Made by a program: the position numbers and the translations under genes | Assembly: GCF_008520305.1 (NCBI RefSeq) | Contig: NZ_ML703263.1 | Location: forward strand, 211,551 to 275,550 | Source of the DNA: Mesorhizobium sp. SARCC-RB16n | GTDB taxonomy: Bacteria > Pseudomonadota > Alphaproteobacteria > Rhizobiales > Rhizobiaceae | Direction of reading: 5' to 3' | Length of the DNA stretch: 64,000 nt | Part shown: piece after piece, positions 37,667 to 48,871 of the stretch | How positions within the stretch are numbered: position 1 is the first letter of the stretch | Layout: each line of letters opens with the position of its first letter | Notes under the pieces: model-generated | The model's input: the letters and a program-made list of their open reading frames with translations, nothing else | Told to the model about the DNA's origin: nothing | Databases searched by the model: none

Positions 37667-38733
37667 GCGCCCACCTTGCGTGCTTCGCCCAGCCTTTCGC
37701 CGGCATAACGCTGTTCGCGGATCGGCCCCCACCACCATTTGTTGTCGAGGAACCAGACCACCGTCCTGGCAAGGCCGCTGTCGAAATTCTCCCTGGGCGT
37801 CCAGCCGAGCTCGCGGCTTATCTTGGAAGCATCGATGGCGTAGCGGCGGTCGTGGCCGGGACGGTCGGTGACGAAGGAGATCAGCTCGCGATAGCGCCTG
37901 CCGCCGGCGCGCGGACGCCTGGTGTCGAGCAGGTCGCAGATCGTCTCGACGACGGCGAGGTTGGTGCGTTCCGAATTGCCGCCGACATTGTAGCTCTCGC
38001 CCGGATGGCCTTTCGTGGCGACCAGTTCCAGGGCACGCGCGTGATCCTCGACGAACAGCCAGTCGCGCACATTGGCGCCGGCGCCGTAGACCGGCAGCGG
38101 CTTTTCGTCGAGCGCGTTGAGAATGACGAGCGGGATCAGCTTCTCGGGGAAATGATAGGGGCCGTAATTGTTCGAACAGTTGGAAAGCACGACCGGCAGG
38201 CCGTAGGTCTCATGCCAGGCGCGCACCAGATGGTCCGAGGCCGCCTTCGAGGCGGAATAGGGCGAGGACGGCGCATAGGGTGTTTCCTCGACGAACATGC
38301 CGCCGTCGAAAGGCAGGTCGCCGAACACCTCGTCGGTGGAGACGTGATGGAAGCGGAAGCGGCCTTTCCTGTCGTCGGACAGGCCGCGCCAGTATTCGAG
38401 CGCGGCATTGAGCATCTTGTAGGTGCCGACGATGTTGGTTTCGATGAACGCGCCCGGCCCATCGATCGAGCGGTCGACATGGCTCTCGGCGGCGAGGTTC
38501 ATGACAATGTCGATATCGTCGCGGCGCAGTATGTCGAGCACCGCCCTCTCGTCACAGATATCGGCATGGGCGAAGCTGTAATTGTGGACATTCTCGATCG
38601 GCCGCAGCGAGGCCAGATTGCCCGCATAGGTCAGCTTGTCGAGATTGGTCACCCTGTAGGCCGGATTGGCGCACAGATGCCGGCAAACCGCCGAACCGAT
38701 GAAGCCGGCACCGCCCGTCACCAGAAAATTCAT
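37663..38733 (-). CDS. rfbB: dTDP-glucose 4,6-dehydratase
   Basis: RfbB converts dTDP-glucose to dTDP-4-keto-6-deoxyglucose. The 356-residue protein has [29 protein letters not shown], the catalytic [11 protein letters not shown] (Asp-Glu acid/base pair), [14 protein letters not shown] (YxxxK) and [18 protein letters not shown], the signature set for this enzyme. The ATG at 38733 with AAGGA upstream was chosen over a GTG at 38757. It lies 31 bases after rfbC and overlaps rfbD by four bases. Confidence 0.96.
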   Translation of the reverse strand: MNFLVTGGAGFIGSAVCRHLCANPAYRVTNLDKLTYAGNLASLRPIENVHNYSFAHADICDERAVLDILRRDDIDIVMNLAAESHVDRSIDGPGAFIETNIVGTYKMLNAALEYWRGLSDDRKGRFRFHHVSTDEVFGDLPFDGGMFVEETPYAPSSPYSASKAASDHLVRAWHETYGLPVVLSNCSNNYGPYHFPEKLIPLVILNALDEKPLPVYGAGANVRDWLFVEDHARALELVATKGHPGESYNVGGNSERTNLAVVETICDLLDTRRPRAGGRRYRELISFVTDRPGHDRRYAIDASKISRELGWTPRENFDSGLARTVVWFLDNKWWWGPIREQRYAGERLGEARKVGA

Positions 38734-38764
38734 CCCGCCGTCCTTATGCAAAAACACGCTCCCA

Positions 38765-39319
38765 TCAGGCGAACACCTCGGCCGCGGCCAGCATCGGCGC
38801 CTTGAGGTCCTTGTCCGAAAGCTGGAACCCGCCGGCCAGCGACGGCCATTCTATGCCGATGGCGGGATCGTCGAAACGGATCGACCGATCATGCTCGGGC
38901 GAATAGGTGTCGGTCACCTTGTACAGCACCTCGGTGTCGGGCACGAGCGTGACGAAGCCGTGCGCGAAGCCCTTTGGCACCAGGATCTGGTTGCCTTTTT
39001 CGGCCGACACTTCGAGGCCGACCCATTTGCCGAAGGTTTTCGAGGCGCGGCGGATATCGACCGCGATGTCGAAGATGCTGCCACGGATAACGCGCAGCAG
39101 CTTGTCCTGGGCGCGCGGCGCAAGCTGGTAGTGAAGCCCGCGCAGGACGCCCGCGGCGGCGGAATAGGAGTGGTTGTCCTGCACGAAAGTCAGGTCGATG
39201 CCGGCCTGCGAAAAGCGCTCGGCATTGTAGGTTTCCATGAAGAAACCGCGTGCGTCGCCATGGCGTTTGGGAACGATTTCCAGCACCCCGTCGATGCCCA
39301 GGGATCTCACCTCCAGCAT
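38765..39319 (-). CDS. rfbC: dTDP-4-dehydrorhamnose 3,5-epimerase
   Basis: RfbC epimerises C3 and C5 of dTDP-4-keto-6-deoxyglucose. The 184-residue cupin protein shows [29 protein letters not shown] with the active-site His, and [13 protein letters not shown], the family's defining segments. Its ATG lies immediately after the rfbA stop with no spacer, so it is translated with rfbA. Length is normal for RmlC. Confidence 0.95.
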   Translation of the reverse strand: MLEVRSLGIDGVLEIVPKRHGDARGFFMETYNAERFSQAGIDLTFVQDNHSYSAAAGVLRGLHYQLAPRAQDKLLRVIRGSIFDIAVDIRRASKTFGKWVGLEVSAEKGNQILVPKGFAHGFVTLVPDTEVLYKVTDTYSPEHDRSIRFDDPAIGIEWPSLAGGFQLSDKDLKAPMLAAAEVFA

Positions 39320-40201
39320 CTAGCCCTCCGAAAGATCGACGACACGCCGGCGCAGATAGGCGGCGTATTCGTTCTTTCCCAGGCGGGTCGCGCGCTCCAG
39401 CACCATGTCCGCCGTCAGCCAGCCCTGTTCGAAGGCGATTTCCTCCGGGCAGGCGACCTTGATGCCCTGGCGATGTTCGATCGCGCGCACGAAGGAAGAG
39501 GCTTCGTGCAGGCTGTCATGCGTACCGGTGTCGAGCCAGGCATAGCCGCGTCCCAGCCGGTGGACATGGAGTTGGCCGCGCTCGAGATAGACATTGTTGA
39601 CCGCCGTGATCTCGATCTCGCCACGCGCCGACGGGCGGATGGTCGGGGCGATGTCGACGACGTCGTTGTCGTAGAAATAGAGACCGGTGACGGCCCAGTT
39701 GGACTTCGGCTTTTGTGGCTTTTCCTCGATCGTCAGCGCGGTTCCGGTCACCTTGTCGAAAGACACCACGCCATAGCGTTCGGGATCCTCGACATGGTAG
39801 GCGAACACCGAAGCACCCCTCTGGCGCGACGCCGCGGCACGGCAAAGCTGCGACAGCCCGTCGCCAAAATAGATGTTGTCGCCCAGGATCATCGACACGC
39901 TGTCCTTGCCGATGAAATCGCGGCCGATGATGAAGGCTTCCGCGAGGCCATTGGGCTGCGGCTGCTCGGCGTAAGACAGTGCCAGCCCGAAATCCGATCC
40001 GTCTCCGAGTAAATTGCGGAAGGCCGGCAGATCACGCGGCGTCGAAATGATCAGAATCTCTCGTATTCCCGCGAGCATCAACACGCTCAGCGGATAATAG
40101 ATCATCGGCTTGTCGTAAATGGGAAGAATTTGCTTAGAGACTGCTAATGTTAGTGGATAAAGACGCGTTCCACTGCCTCCAGCAAGGATAATTCCTTTCA
40201 A
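39320..40201 (-). CDS. rfbA: Glucose-1-phosphate thymidylyltransferase
   Basis: RfbA makes dTDP-glucose from glucose-1-phosphate and dTTP, the first step towards dTDP-L-rhamnose. The 293-residue protein opens with [19 protein letters not shown], then ISKQ-like [28 protein letters not shown], and ends in the usual region with YLRRRVVDL. It is the first gene of the minus-strand unit rfbACBD followed by methyltransferase, epimerase and the sulfotransferase/methyltransferase fusion, so rhamnose donor and modifying enzymes are probably co-expressed. A 252-base gap with no recognised signal precedes it. Confidence 0.96.
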   Translation of the reverse strand: MKGIILAGGSGTRLYPLTLAVSKQILPIYDKPMIYYPLSVLMLAGIREILIISTPRDLPAFRNLLGDGSDFGLALSYAEQPQPNGLAEAFIIGRDFIGKDSVSMILGDNIYFGDGLSQLCRAAASRQRGASVFAYHVEDPERYGVVSFDKVTGTALTIEEKPQKPKSNWAVTGLYFYDNDVVDIAPTIRPSARGEIEITAVNNVYLERGQLHVHRLGRGYAWLDTGTHDSLHEASSFVRAIEHRQGIKVACPEEIAFEQGWLTADMVLERATRLGKNEYAAYLRRRVVDLSEG

Positions 40202-40453
40202 GAAGCTCTCCTCGACATGCCAAAGCCCCCCGGCCCTGAGTGCCTGTGCTTAGGTTTCATGCATTGGCTTGTCAATGCGGCACACGACAAACGCATTGGC
40301 CATGTTGAATACCGTCCATCGACGAGCGCCTCCCGCTTCGGCCGAACCGGCCCGATCCCATCTTGGCAAGGCCGAGGCCCCATTCACCGATCGCATTTTC
40401 GGCCGCGTTGAGGACGGGGCCGCCGCCATTGCGTAGTGCAGACGTATCAACAT

Positions 40454-41266
40454 TTAGGCCACAGCCATGATCACATGCGCCTGAATTTTGGCGGCAACTT
40501 CGCCATTGCCATGTCTGTCGGCAATGGCGGATGCCGCGTAGTCGGTTGCAGCGTCCAGTTTTCCAGCCCCCCTGGCTTCGATTTCGCTGCGAAGAACGGT
40601 GCCTTGACAATAAGCGACGGCCGGAAGGCGTGGTGAAGATGCGCGGCTTTGTTCGGCTCTCGTCTCGATGACGACATCGGAGAAACCCGCGTCCTCCAGG
40701 TCGCAACGGATCAGCGCCTTGTCGTGGTAGCCGTGCGGCGTGCGTGCCAGGAAGCGCGGCGGATCGTCGGGAAAAATCCGCGCGAGGGCATTGGTCACGT
40801 CATCGGCGAATACATTGTCCTCGATGCGATCCCATACGTTGAACAAGAACCGTCCTCCCGGCTTCAGGACCCGCCTGGCTTCGCGGTAGGCGGAGGTGCG
40901 GTTTGGAAAGAACATCGCCCCGAACTGACAACAGACGAGATCGAAGGCCGCATCTTCGAACGGTAGCGCCATCGCATCCGCCTGGCGCCATTCGATGCGG
41001 CTGTCGGGTGTCTGCCGCGAAGCGGCGTAGTCGAGCATCGGCTGGTTGAGGTCGGTCACGACATAGCTTGCGTCCGGGGACAGTCTTGGCGCCAATGCGC
41101 GGGTGACGACCCCGGTGCCAGCGGCGACTTCCAGGACCGCGCCCGGCGACAGGGCCGCGGCTCGTCGCGCGATATCGGCGGCGAACGGCTCGAAAATCAA
41201 AGGCACCATGTAGCGGTCGTAGTTTTCCGGAATGGAGCCCGCGAACAGCTTGTCCGTTTCCAACAT
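40454..41266 (-). CDS. Class I SAM-dependent methyltransferase
   Basis: The 270-residue protein has the Methyltransf_11/25 layout: motif I VLEVAAGTGVVTRAL, VVTDLNQPMLDYA, QADAMALPFEDAAFDLV and the RVLKPGGRFLFNVWD motif III. It is similar to UbiE-like small-molecule methyltransferases. The ATG at 41266 has GGGGAC just upstream; a GTG lies four codons earlier. It stands between rfbA and the UDP-glucuronate epimerase on the same strand, with gaps of 252 and 107 bases, so a role in glycan methylation is possible but not shown; it may be an unrelated metabolic enzyme. Confidence 0.8.
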   Translation of the reverse strand: MLETDKLFAGSIPENYDRYMVPLIFEPFAADIARRAAALSPGAVLEVAAGTGVVTRALAPRLSPDASYVVTDLNQPMLDYAASRQTPDSRIEWRQADAMALPFEDAAFDLVCCQFGAMFFPNRTSAYREARRVLKPGGRFLFNVWDRIEDNVFADDVTNALARIFPDDPPRFLARTPHGYHDKALIRCDLEDAGFSDVVIETRAEQSRASSPRLPAVAYCQGTVLRSEIEARGAGKLDAATDYAASAIADRHGNGEVAAKIQAHVIMAVA

Positions 41267-41373
41267 GGCAGTCCCCACCGTCTGATAACTTGGGAGACTA
41301 GCACATATTTTTGTTCCTGGTCTTTTTCGACCGAGAGCCGGCCTCTACGCAGCCAAGGGCGCGTTCATCACGC

Positions 41374-42399
41374 TTAACGCCGCCCGAAATAACCCTGGTA
41401 CCACTCGACGAACCGCCCTACCCCCTCCGTGACGGAGGTGCGGGGGCGGTAGCCGACCGCCGCTTGCAGCGCCGAAGTGTCGGCGAAGGTGTCGGGCACG
41501 TCGCCGGCCTGCAGCGGTAGGAGCTGGATTACCGCCTTGCGGCCGAGCGCGCTTTCCAGCGCCTCGACATAGGCGGTCAGCTTCACCGGGTTGTTGTTGC
41601 CGATGTTGAAGATGCGCCAGGGCGCGCTGCTGGTCGCCGGATCCGGATGGCTGGAATCCCAGGCCGGGTTGGCCGCGGCGGGGCTGGCGCTGGCGCGGAT
41701 CACGCCCTCGGCTATATCCTCGACATAGGTGAAGTCGCGCGTGTGGTTGCCGTTGTTGAACAGCTTGATCGGCTCGCCGGCCAGGATGCTCCTGGTGAAC
41801 AGGAACAGCGCCATATCAGGGCGACCCCAGGGACCGTACACGGTGAAGAAACGCAGCCCCGTCGTCGGCAGGCCGAACAGATGGCTGTAGCTGTGCGCCA
41901 TCAGTTCGTTGGCGCGCTTGGTGGCGGCGTAGAACTGCAGGGGATGGTCGGCCGGGCGATGCTCGGAAAACGGCATGTCGGTGTTGGCGCCATAGACACT
42001 GGAAGTGCTGGCATAGGTCAGGTGCCCGACACGGCTGCTGCGGCAGGCCTCGAGTATGTTGGTGAAAGCAACGATGTTGCTCTCGACATAGGTGCGCGGG
42101 TTTTCCAGGCTGTATCGCACACCTGCCTGGGCGGCGAGATGGATCACCCGGTCGAAGGCATGGTCGGCAAAGCAGCCATCGACGACGCTATGGTCGGCGA
42201 GATTGCCGTGGATGAAATGATAGCCGGCATTGGTGCCGCGGCTCGCCTCGGCCAGCAGCCGCAGCCGCGCCTGCTTGATCTGCGGATCGTAGTAGTCGTT
42301 GATGCTGTCGATGCCGACAACCTCGTCACCGCGCTCCAGGAGCCGCCTGGCGACATGGTAGCCTATGAAGCCGGCAGCGCCGGTGACCAGAACCTTCAT
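41374..42399 (-). CDS. UDP-glucuronate 4-epimerase (LpsL-like)
   Basis: The enzyme converts UDP-glucuronate to UDP-galacturonate, the donor for galacturonic acid in rhizobial LPS core. The 341-residue protein shows [46 protein letters not shown], the [10 protein letters not shown] catalytic pair, [16 protein letters not shown] and [13 protein letters not shown], all characteristic of the LpsL/CapI group. The ATG at 42399 gives the normal [10 protein letters not shown] start; the open frame extends to 42456 without a site. It marks the right end of the glycan region. Confidence 0.9.
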   Translation of the reverse strand: MKVLVTGAAGFIGYHVARRLLERGDEVVGIDSINDYYDPQIKQARLRLLAEASRGTNAGYHFIHGNLADHSVVDGCFADHAFDRVIHLAAQAGVRYSLENPRTYVESNIVAFTNILEACRSSRVGHLTYASTSSVYGANTDMPFSEHRPADHPLQFYAATKRANELMAHSYSHLFGLPTTGLRFFTVYGPWGRPDMALFLFTRSILAGEPIKLFNNGNHTRDFTYVEDIAEGVIRASASPAAANPAWDSSHPDPATSSAPWRIFNIGNNNPVKLTAYVEALESALGRKAVIQLLPLQAGDVPDTFADTSALQAAVGYRPRTSVTEGVGRFVEWYQGYFGRR

Positions 42400-42494
42400 C
42401 AGAAACGCCCGTCCGTGACACGCCTGGAGAACAGGTCCGAGATCATCGCAAGCCAAGCTCCGGCCCGGAGCGATCCGGGCCGAATGCTCTCAAA

Positions 42495-43085
42495 TCAGGA
42501 GCGCTTCAGCAATGACCAGACGGCCGGCACGAGGCAGGCCGCGAGTGCTACCTTGATCAGGTCGCCGACGATGAACGGCACGACGCCGAACTGCCAGGAT
42601 TTTTCCGGACCGATGAGCAGCGCCAGCCAGGCAAAACCCATCGCCATCATGATGACTTCGGCAACCAGCATGGCGTTGAAAAGCTTGATCGGATGACGGT
42701 CCCAGCCGCGGTCGGCGGCCCAGCCGACAATCGCCGCCATGACCACGAAGCCGGCGAGATAGCCGCCGGTCGAGCCGAGCATGTAGGCGATGCCGATGCC
42801 TTTTTCGGGCGTGCCCTGAAAGACCGGGAAGCCCATCGCGCCTTCCGCCATGTAGAGCAGCAGGGTGGCGACGCCGAGCCGCATGCCGAAGGCAGCGGCG
42901 ATCAGGAAGACGGCGAGCGTCTGCATCGAGATGTCGACAGGCCCGAGCACCACCCTGGTCTTGGCCGAAAGGGTCAACAGCAGTGTCCCGGCAATCGCCA
43001 GGAAAAACTGCGTCGCCAGTCGCGCCGCGCCGTCCTGCGGCAAGGCCAGGAAAACAAGCGGGCGCGTTGTCGTTGCGGTTGTCAT
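42495..43085 (-). CDS. bioY: Biotin transporter BioY
   Basis: BioY is the membrane S component that captures biotin for uptake, alone or with an ECF AT module. The 196-residue protein has about six hydrophobic helices and the family motifs VDISMQTLAVFL, GAMGFPVF and MLGSTGGYLAGFV. The ATG at 43085 has GGGGAAG upstream. No bioM or bioN is adjacent. It lies divergent from the metallo-hydrolase at 43201, with 115 bases between, and is not obviously linked to the glycan genes. Confidence 0.93.
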   Translation of the reverse strand: MTTATTTRPLVFLALPQDGAARLATQFFLAIAGTLLLTLSAKTRVVLGPVDISMQTLAVFLIAAAFGMRLGVATLLLYMAEGAMGFPVFQGTPEKGIGIAYMLGSTGGYLAGFVVMAAIVGWAADRGWDRHPIKLFNAMLVAEVIMMAMGFAWLALLIGPEKSWQFGVVPFIVGDLIKVALAACLVPAVWSLLKRS

Positions 43086-43200
43086 GGTCTTCCCCAATTC
43101 AATCTTGCCGCGAACCAACAATCGCGGTCTTGCGTTTTCCTATATTGGCTTGCGTGCTATGCGGCAATCGGTTTTGCCGTTCTTGGAACAATGTGCCGAC

Positions 43201-44109
43201 ATGGCTCTCAAATTCGACACCAGCTTCGACCCCGCTTATGGCCAAGGCGTAAGCGTGGCCCCCGACGTGCAACGAGTCACGGCTCCAAACCCCAGTCCCT
43301 TCACCTTTCATGGCACCAACAGCTATGTCGTGGGGCGCGACACGCTGGCGGTGATCGATCCCGGGCCGGATGACGAGGTGCATCTCCGGACCTTGCTCGA
43401 CGTGATCGCCGGACGGCCGGTCAGCCACATTTTCGTCAGCCACACGCATCGCGACCATTCTCCGCTGGCGGCCCGGTTGAAGGAGCGCACCGGAGCCCAA
43501 GTGCTGGCGGAGGGACCGCACCGGCCGGCGAGGCCCTTGCATATCGGCGAAACCAACACGCTCGATGCCAGCGCCGACACCGCTTTCGTTCCCGATATTG
43601 CGTTGCCGGACGGCGAACTGGTCAACGGCGACGGCTGGGCGATCCGGGCAGTCCTGACGCCCGGCCACACCGCCAATCACGCGGCATTCGCGCTGGAAGG
43701 CACCGGCATCCTGTTTTCAGCCGATCACGTCATGGGTTGGGCAACCTCCATCGTCGCACCGCCCGACGGGGCAATGGCCGATTACATGGCATCGCTGGAC
43801 CGGCTGATCGAGCGCGGCGATCGCCTGCTGCTGCCTGGCCATGGTGGACCGGTGGCCGCGCCGCGCAATTTCATGCGCGGGCTGAAGACTCATCGCAAGA
43901 TGCGCGAACGGGCCATACTGGAGCGGATAAGGGCCGGCGACAGGACCATTCCCGACATGGTCAGCGCGATCTACAGGGATACCGATCCCCGGCTGCACGG
44001 CGCCGCCGGCCTGTCGGTGCTTGCCCATCTTGAAGACCTGGTGGCGCGCGGCGTGGTGGCGACGGTCGCCGCTCCCGCCATCGACGGCATTTTCACACCA
44101 GGCCGATAG
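43201..44109 (+). CDS. Metallo-beta-lactamase-fold hydrolase (LACTB2/RNase Z-like group)
   Basis: The 302-residue protein has the metal site HTHRDHSPLA, LTPGHTANHAAF and FSADHVMGW, plus LLPGHGGPV, followed by the C-terminal winged-helix region (THRKMRERAILERI...) found in LACTB2-type hydrolases. Substrates of this subgroup are diverse, including thioesters, phosphodiesters and RNA, so only a zinc hydrolase can be claimed. The ATG at 43201 gives the standard N-terminus; the frame is open much further upstream but overlaps bioY antisense. It converges with the DUF1499 gene. Confidence 0.85.
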   Translation: MALKFDTSFDPAYGQGVSVAPDVQRVTAPNPSPFTFHGTNSYVVGRDTLAVIDPGPDDEVHLRTLLDVIAGRPVSHIFVSHTHRDHSPLAARLKERTGAQVLAEGPHRPARPLHIGETNTLDASADTAFVPDIALPDGELVNGDGWAIRAVLTPGHTANHAAFALEGTGILFSADHVMGWATSIVAPPDGAMADYMASLDRLIERGDRLLLPGHGGPVAAPRNFMRGLKTHRKMRERAILERIRAGDRTIPDMVSAIYRDTDPRLHGAAGLSVLAHLEDLVARGVVATVAAPAIDGIFTPGR

Positions 44110-44172
44110 GCCTGCCCACCACCCACGCGTTGACCCTGCCGTCGTCGCGAGCGTGAATTTGCCTGGAAATGG

Positions 44173-44958
44173 CTACTCGGCCGGCGCCGCGCCGACCTGA
44201 CCGGCGACTTCCTGATCCAGTTCCGCCAGGAAATCGGTGATGCGCGCGGCATTGTCGCCCAGGTCATGGCGGCCGTAACGCGAGGCCGACCGCATGTCGA
44301 CGATGACCGTGTCGCCGTCATCCGTCACGCGAATGGCGACGTCCGCAGGAAGGCCAAGAACGAAGCTCGAGGCAACGGCGGTAATGGTCACCTCGCTCTG
44401 TCCGGCGAGTTCGGGATAAGGCTCGGAAAGGTCCCAGCCGCGCCGGTCGAGCACGGTTTCAACGGCATTGACGACGGTCTCGAATGGCAGGTCGTAGCTG
44501 CGTGCGGTGACCAATGGATAGTTGTCGGTCTGCAACGCCTGCTCACCCGGCGTCGGCGGGGACAGCACGTTCATGTCCTTGGTCCGGTCACCTACGTCGA
44601 GCGCGGGCGGTTCGTCGAAATCGGTCGAGATGTCGCGCAGCGGCGGATAGATCGTCGCCCAGTAGGCGGCAACGCCGTAGGGGGTGAGCACCAGCAGTGC
44701 CAGCAAGGCGCCGACGGTGAGATCACGGCCGCCACGGTCACCAAAATTCCACAGCCTCGCAAAGGCCAGACCGGCAAACAACAGCGCCAGCGCCGCCAGC
44801 AGGGCGACAATGCCCAGCACCCACAGGAACACCGGCGTTTGGACGAGGCCGAAGCGATGGCCGACAAAGTTCGTCAGCAAAAGCACCGCCGAAAAGGCGG
44901 CCATGCGCCGCGACCAGCCGGCAGCCTTCGACGTTTGCCGTTCGGGAATGCTAACCAT
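44173..44958 (-). CDS. DUF1499 membrane protein
   Basis: The 261-residue protein has three hydrophobic helices in its first 120 residues and a C-terminal soluble DUF1499 domain with PLVTARSYDLPFETVV, DPY-like EPYPELAGQSEVTITA and DMRSASRYGRHDLGDNAARI. Function is not established for the family. It is 81 bases downstream of the acyl-CoA ligase on the same strand and may be co-transcribed with it. Confidence 0.82.
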   Translation of the reverse strand: MVSIPERQTSKAAGWSRRMAAFSAVLLLTNFVGHRFGLVQTPVFLWVLGIVALLAALALLFAGLAFARLWNFGDRGGRDLTVGALLALLVLTPYGVAAYWATIYPPLRDISTDFDEPPALDVGDRTKDMNVLSPPTPGEQALQTDNYPLVTARSYDLPFETVVNAVETVLDRRGWDLSEPYPELAGQSEVTITAVASSFVLGLPADVAIRVTDDGDTVIVDMRSASRYGRHDLGDNAARITDFLAELDQEVAGQVGAAPAE

Positions 44959-45039
44959 TATTCTCTGCGCTGCCCCAACCCGGACGGAGGTTTAGTGCCT
45001 TTTTGCGGCGGCTTGAAGCCGAAAACACGCAACATCCCC

Positions 45040-46668
<1,629 letters not shown>

Positions 46669-47001
46669 TCCGTTCCTCCCAGACGCTTTTCGCCCCGAGC
46701 TTTTCGCTTCGTACTTTTGATCGCATTGTGAAGCGAACCGGCGAATTGTCCAGCCACTCAGGAGCGCGGCGGACGAAAGTCGGAGTTCGACCTGTGTTTG
46801 GCAAACGATTGAATCCGGACGCTTTTTGATTTCGTTTGGCTGGTCATACTGCCGTTCGAATGGCAGGGGCTTCAAATACGTTACATCGGCGCAAACTCTC
46901 GTGATCGGACCGACCGCAAAAAGCGCCACAATCCGGCCATCGTCGGTGTTAAGTTTCGTTAACGGGCAAAGGGGTGCGATTGGCGACTGAAAGAGGTTCG
47001 C
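46669..47001. other. Divergent intergenic region, acyl-CoA ligase / small protein gene
   Basis: About 333 bases between two divergent genes. Apart from the ribosome sites at both ends (GGGAGG before the ligase, AAAGAGG before 47002) I see no clear promoter, operator or coding frame. An open minus-strand extension of the ligase frame covers it but has no start signal. Confidence 0.4.
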
Positions 47002-47355
47002 ATGGACGCGCTCGACGATAAGGTTCTCGAGAGTACGCTTGCCGAAAGCCTGACGGATCTAGTGCCGGACGAAAAGACTGTTTCCGAAGACGAGTTCGTC
47101 GAAGTTGTCGGCGGCGCGCTCGAAGCGGTCGGCGGCACGCTGCTGTTCAAAATGTGCGTCCAGAACGAAGGGGAAGGCCAGCATGTCGCCGCGGCATCCG
47201 TCGGCGACGGCGGCAATCGCCAGTTCCTGCTGCTCACCTTGCCAACCGGCGGCGGGGCGCTGAAAGTCGAGACCATCTCGAGAAGCAGCAACCCGGTCGC
47301 GGGCATCGCGGCCGCCTATGCGGGGCTGATGGACGCCTTCAAAACGGCCGCCTAA
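47002..47355 (+). CDS. Conserved hypothetical protein
   Basis: A 117-residue acidic protein with no signal peptide or membrane helix. It begins with an acidic helical stretch (residues 1-35), then VVGGALEAVGGTLLFKM and a glycine-rich beta region (VAAASVGDGGNRQFLLL), and ends in an alanine-rich helix. The ATG at 47002 has AAAGAGG 6 bases upstream, and codon use matches the neighbours, so it is probably real. I do not recognise a family; no function is proposed. Confidence 0.65.
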   Translation: MDALDDKVLESTLAESLTDLVPDEKTVSEDEFVEVVGGALEAVGGTLLFKMCVQNEGEGQHVAAASVGDGGNRQFLLLTLPTGGGALKVETISRSSNPVAGIAAAYAGLMDAFKTAA

Positions 47356-47483
47356 TTCCCGCGGCCACGTGAAGGCTATCTTGCGCCACGCACGGGGGCA
47401 TAGCGTCTGTTTTGTTTGTGACTATGGGTCTTGCGCAATCCGGCCGTCCACCACACTTTAGGTCGGGGCAAGAAGGAACCAGC

Positions 47484-47873
47484 ATGGACAAGATCGCCAA
47501 CCCGGCACCCGGCTTCCAGCGCAATCCCGACAAGATCATCACCATCGAGCCCTATATTGGCACTGTTACCGTGCGCGCCGGTGATACAATTATCGCCTCA
47601 TCGACGAAGGCCAAGGTGCTGACCGAAGCCCCCTACCCCGCCGCCTTCTACATTCCATTCGCCGACATCGATTTCGACAAGCTCAGCCGAACGGACCACT
47701 CGACCCATTGCCCCTACAAGGGCGATGCCAGCTATTGGAGCGTGCTGCCAGCCGGTGAAACGGGCAAAGACGCGATGTGGGCCTATCGGCGGCCGTTCGA
47801 CGAGATGGCCGACATCCGCGACCACGGTGCGTTCTACGCCAGCAAGGTCAGCATCGAAGCCAAGCCGGACTGA
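47484..47873 (+). CDS. DUF427-family protein
   Basis: The 129-residue protein is a small beta-rich DUF427 (nucleotidyltransferase-unrelated) protein, with VTVRAGDTIIASSTKAKVL, PAAFYIPFADIDFDKL, HCPYKGDASYWSV and the C-terminal WAYRRPFDEM. The biochemical function of the family is not established. The ATG at 47484 has AAGGA 6 bases upstream; the frame upstream to 47412 lacks one. It is the only gene in its transcription unit and converges with the deacetylase gene. Confidence 0.85.
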   Translation: MDKIANPAPGFQRNPDKIITIEPYIGTVTVRAGDTIIASSTKAKVLTEAPYPAAFYIPFADIDFDKLSRTDHSTHCPYKGDASYWSVLPAGETGKDAMWAYRRPFDEMADIRDHGAFYASKVSIEAKPD

Positions 47874-47970
47874 ACGCCTCGGCCCGAAGGCACTCGACGG
47901 TGCATTGAGATTTTTAGATCAGGCCGCGTCGTTTGAGCGGTTCGGCGATGCCATCAAGCACTGAGCCGCT

Positions 47971-48711
47971 CTAATCGGTGGTACCGTGATTGCCCGTCCC
48001 TTCGGCGTCGTCGAGGCGCACGAAGGTGATGCCCTTGTCCTTGAGCGCCAGCAGGCCCTGTACAACGCCCTCGCCTGCGGCATGGGTCGGCTGGTTGATG
48101 TGCGAGATGATGACGTCGCCATCCTTGGCCGCGGCGATACGCCTGGCCGTCTCCTTGGCGCCCAGCAGCGAGCCGCCGTCGCCATTGATCGAGAAGCCGG
48201 CAATCTTGAAGCCGAGCTTGCGTATCATTGCGATGGCCGAGGGGCTGTATTCGGCGGTTGCGCCGCGGAACCATTTCGGCGCCGGTTCGCCGGTCCTGGC
48301 GAGTGCGGCGGCACCCGACTCGACCTCGGCGAGTACCGCTTCGGGACTACCGGCGCTGCTTATGCCATAAATCTTCTGTGGCGTGTCGACCGCCGGCACA
48401 TGGCGGCCGCCGTGGTTTTCCAGTTCGAACAGGTCGGGATGCGCCTGCATGATCGCAACGGCCGCGGCGTTGCGCTTCAGCCAGATGCCAGTGACGAAAA
48501 TGGTTGCCGGTATCCGGTTTTCCACCAGCGCCAACAGAATCCGCGTGTCGGTCTTCCCGCCACAGGCATCGAGCGTGAGCGCAACGCGGCCGGCTCCGCT
48601 TGCAGCCGGCTTGATGTGCAGCGTGGGTTCGACCAGCGGCGAGGCATGAGCACTGGATATCAGCGCCGCCGACATGGCGATCATGCAGAGATGTTTTTGC
48701 AGCAGACGCAT
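47971..48711 (-). CDS. Exported polysaccharide deacetylase-family (NodB-fold) protein
   Basis: The 246-residue protein has a signal peptide (cleavage after SSAHA, about residue 23) and a NodB-homology domain: motif 1 VALTLDAC (Asp48), motif 2 ELENHGGRH with His100 and His104, and a later GDVIISHINQPTH. In motif 1 the usual second Asp, a metal ligand, is Ala49, so catalysis may differ from classical members. It is probably periplasmic and acts on N-acetylated glycan or peptidoglycan; substrate unknown. ATG at 48711 chosen over a TTG one codon earlier. Confidence 0.82.
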   Translation of the reverse strand: MRLLQKHLCMIAMSAALISSAHASPLVEPTLHIKPAASGAGRVALTLDACGGKTDTRILLALVENRIPATIFVTGIWLKRNAAAVAIMQAHPDLFELENHGGRHVPAVDTPQKIYGISSAGSPEAVLAEVESGAAALARTGEPAPKWFRGATAEYSPSAIAMIRKLGFKIAGFSINGDGGSLLGAKETARRIAAAKDGDVIISHINQPTHAAGEGVVQGLLALKDKGITFVRLDDAEGTGNHGTTD

Positions 48712-48871
48712 CAAACCAAATTCCCGACGGGCGACTTCAAGCCGCTATCCCAAAACCCGCATGAAGGCTAAAATCGGACCAGGGATAGCAGAAAAACGCC
48801 TGTCGCGGCATTTTGACCTTCCCCGCTTGGTGAACGAGCCGTTCGGCGACAGTCTTGCCGATCCATCGCCC

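Noticed and set aside
42400-43200. Biotin-related riboswitch or BioR site upstream of bioY
   Set aside because: I looked for a clear palindromic BioR-like operator before the bioY ATG and could not identify one with confidence.
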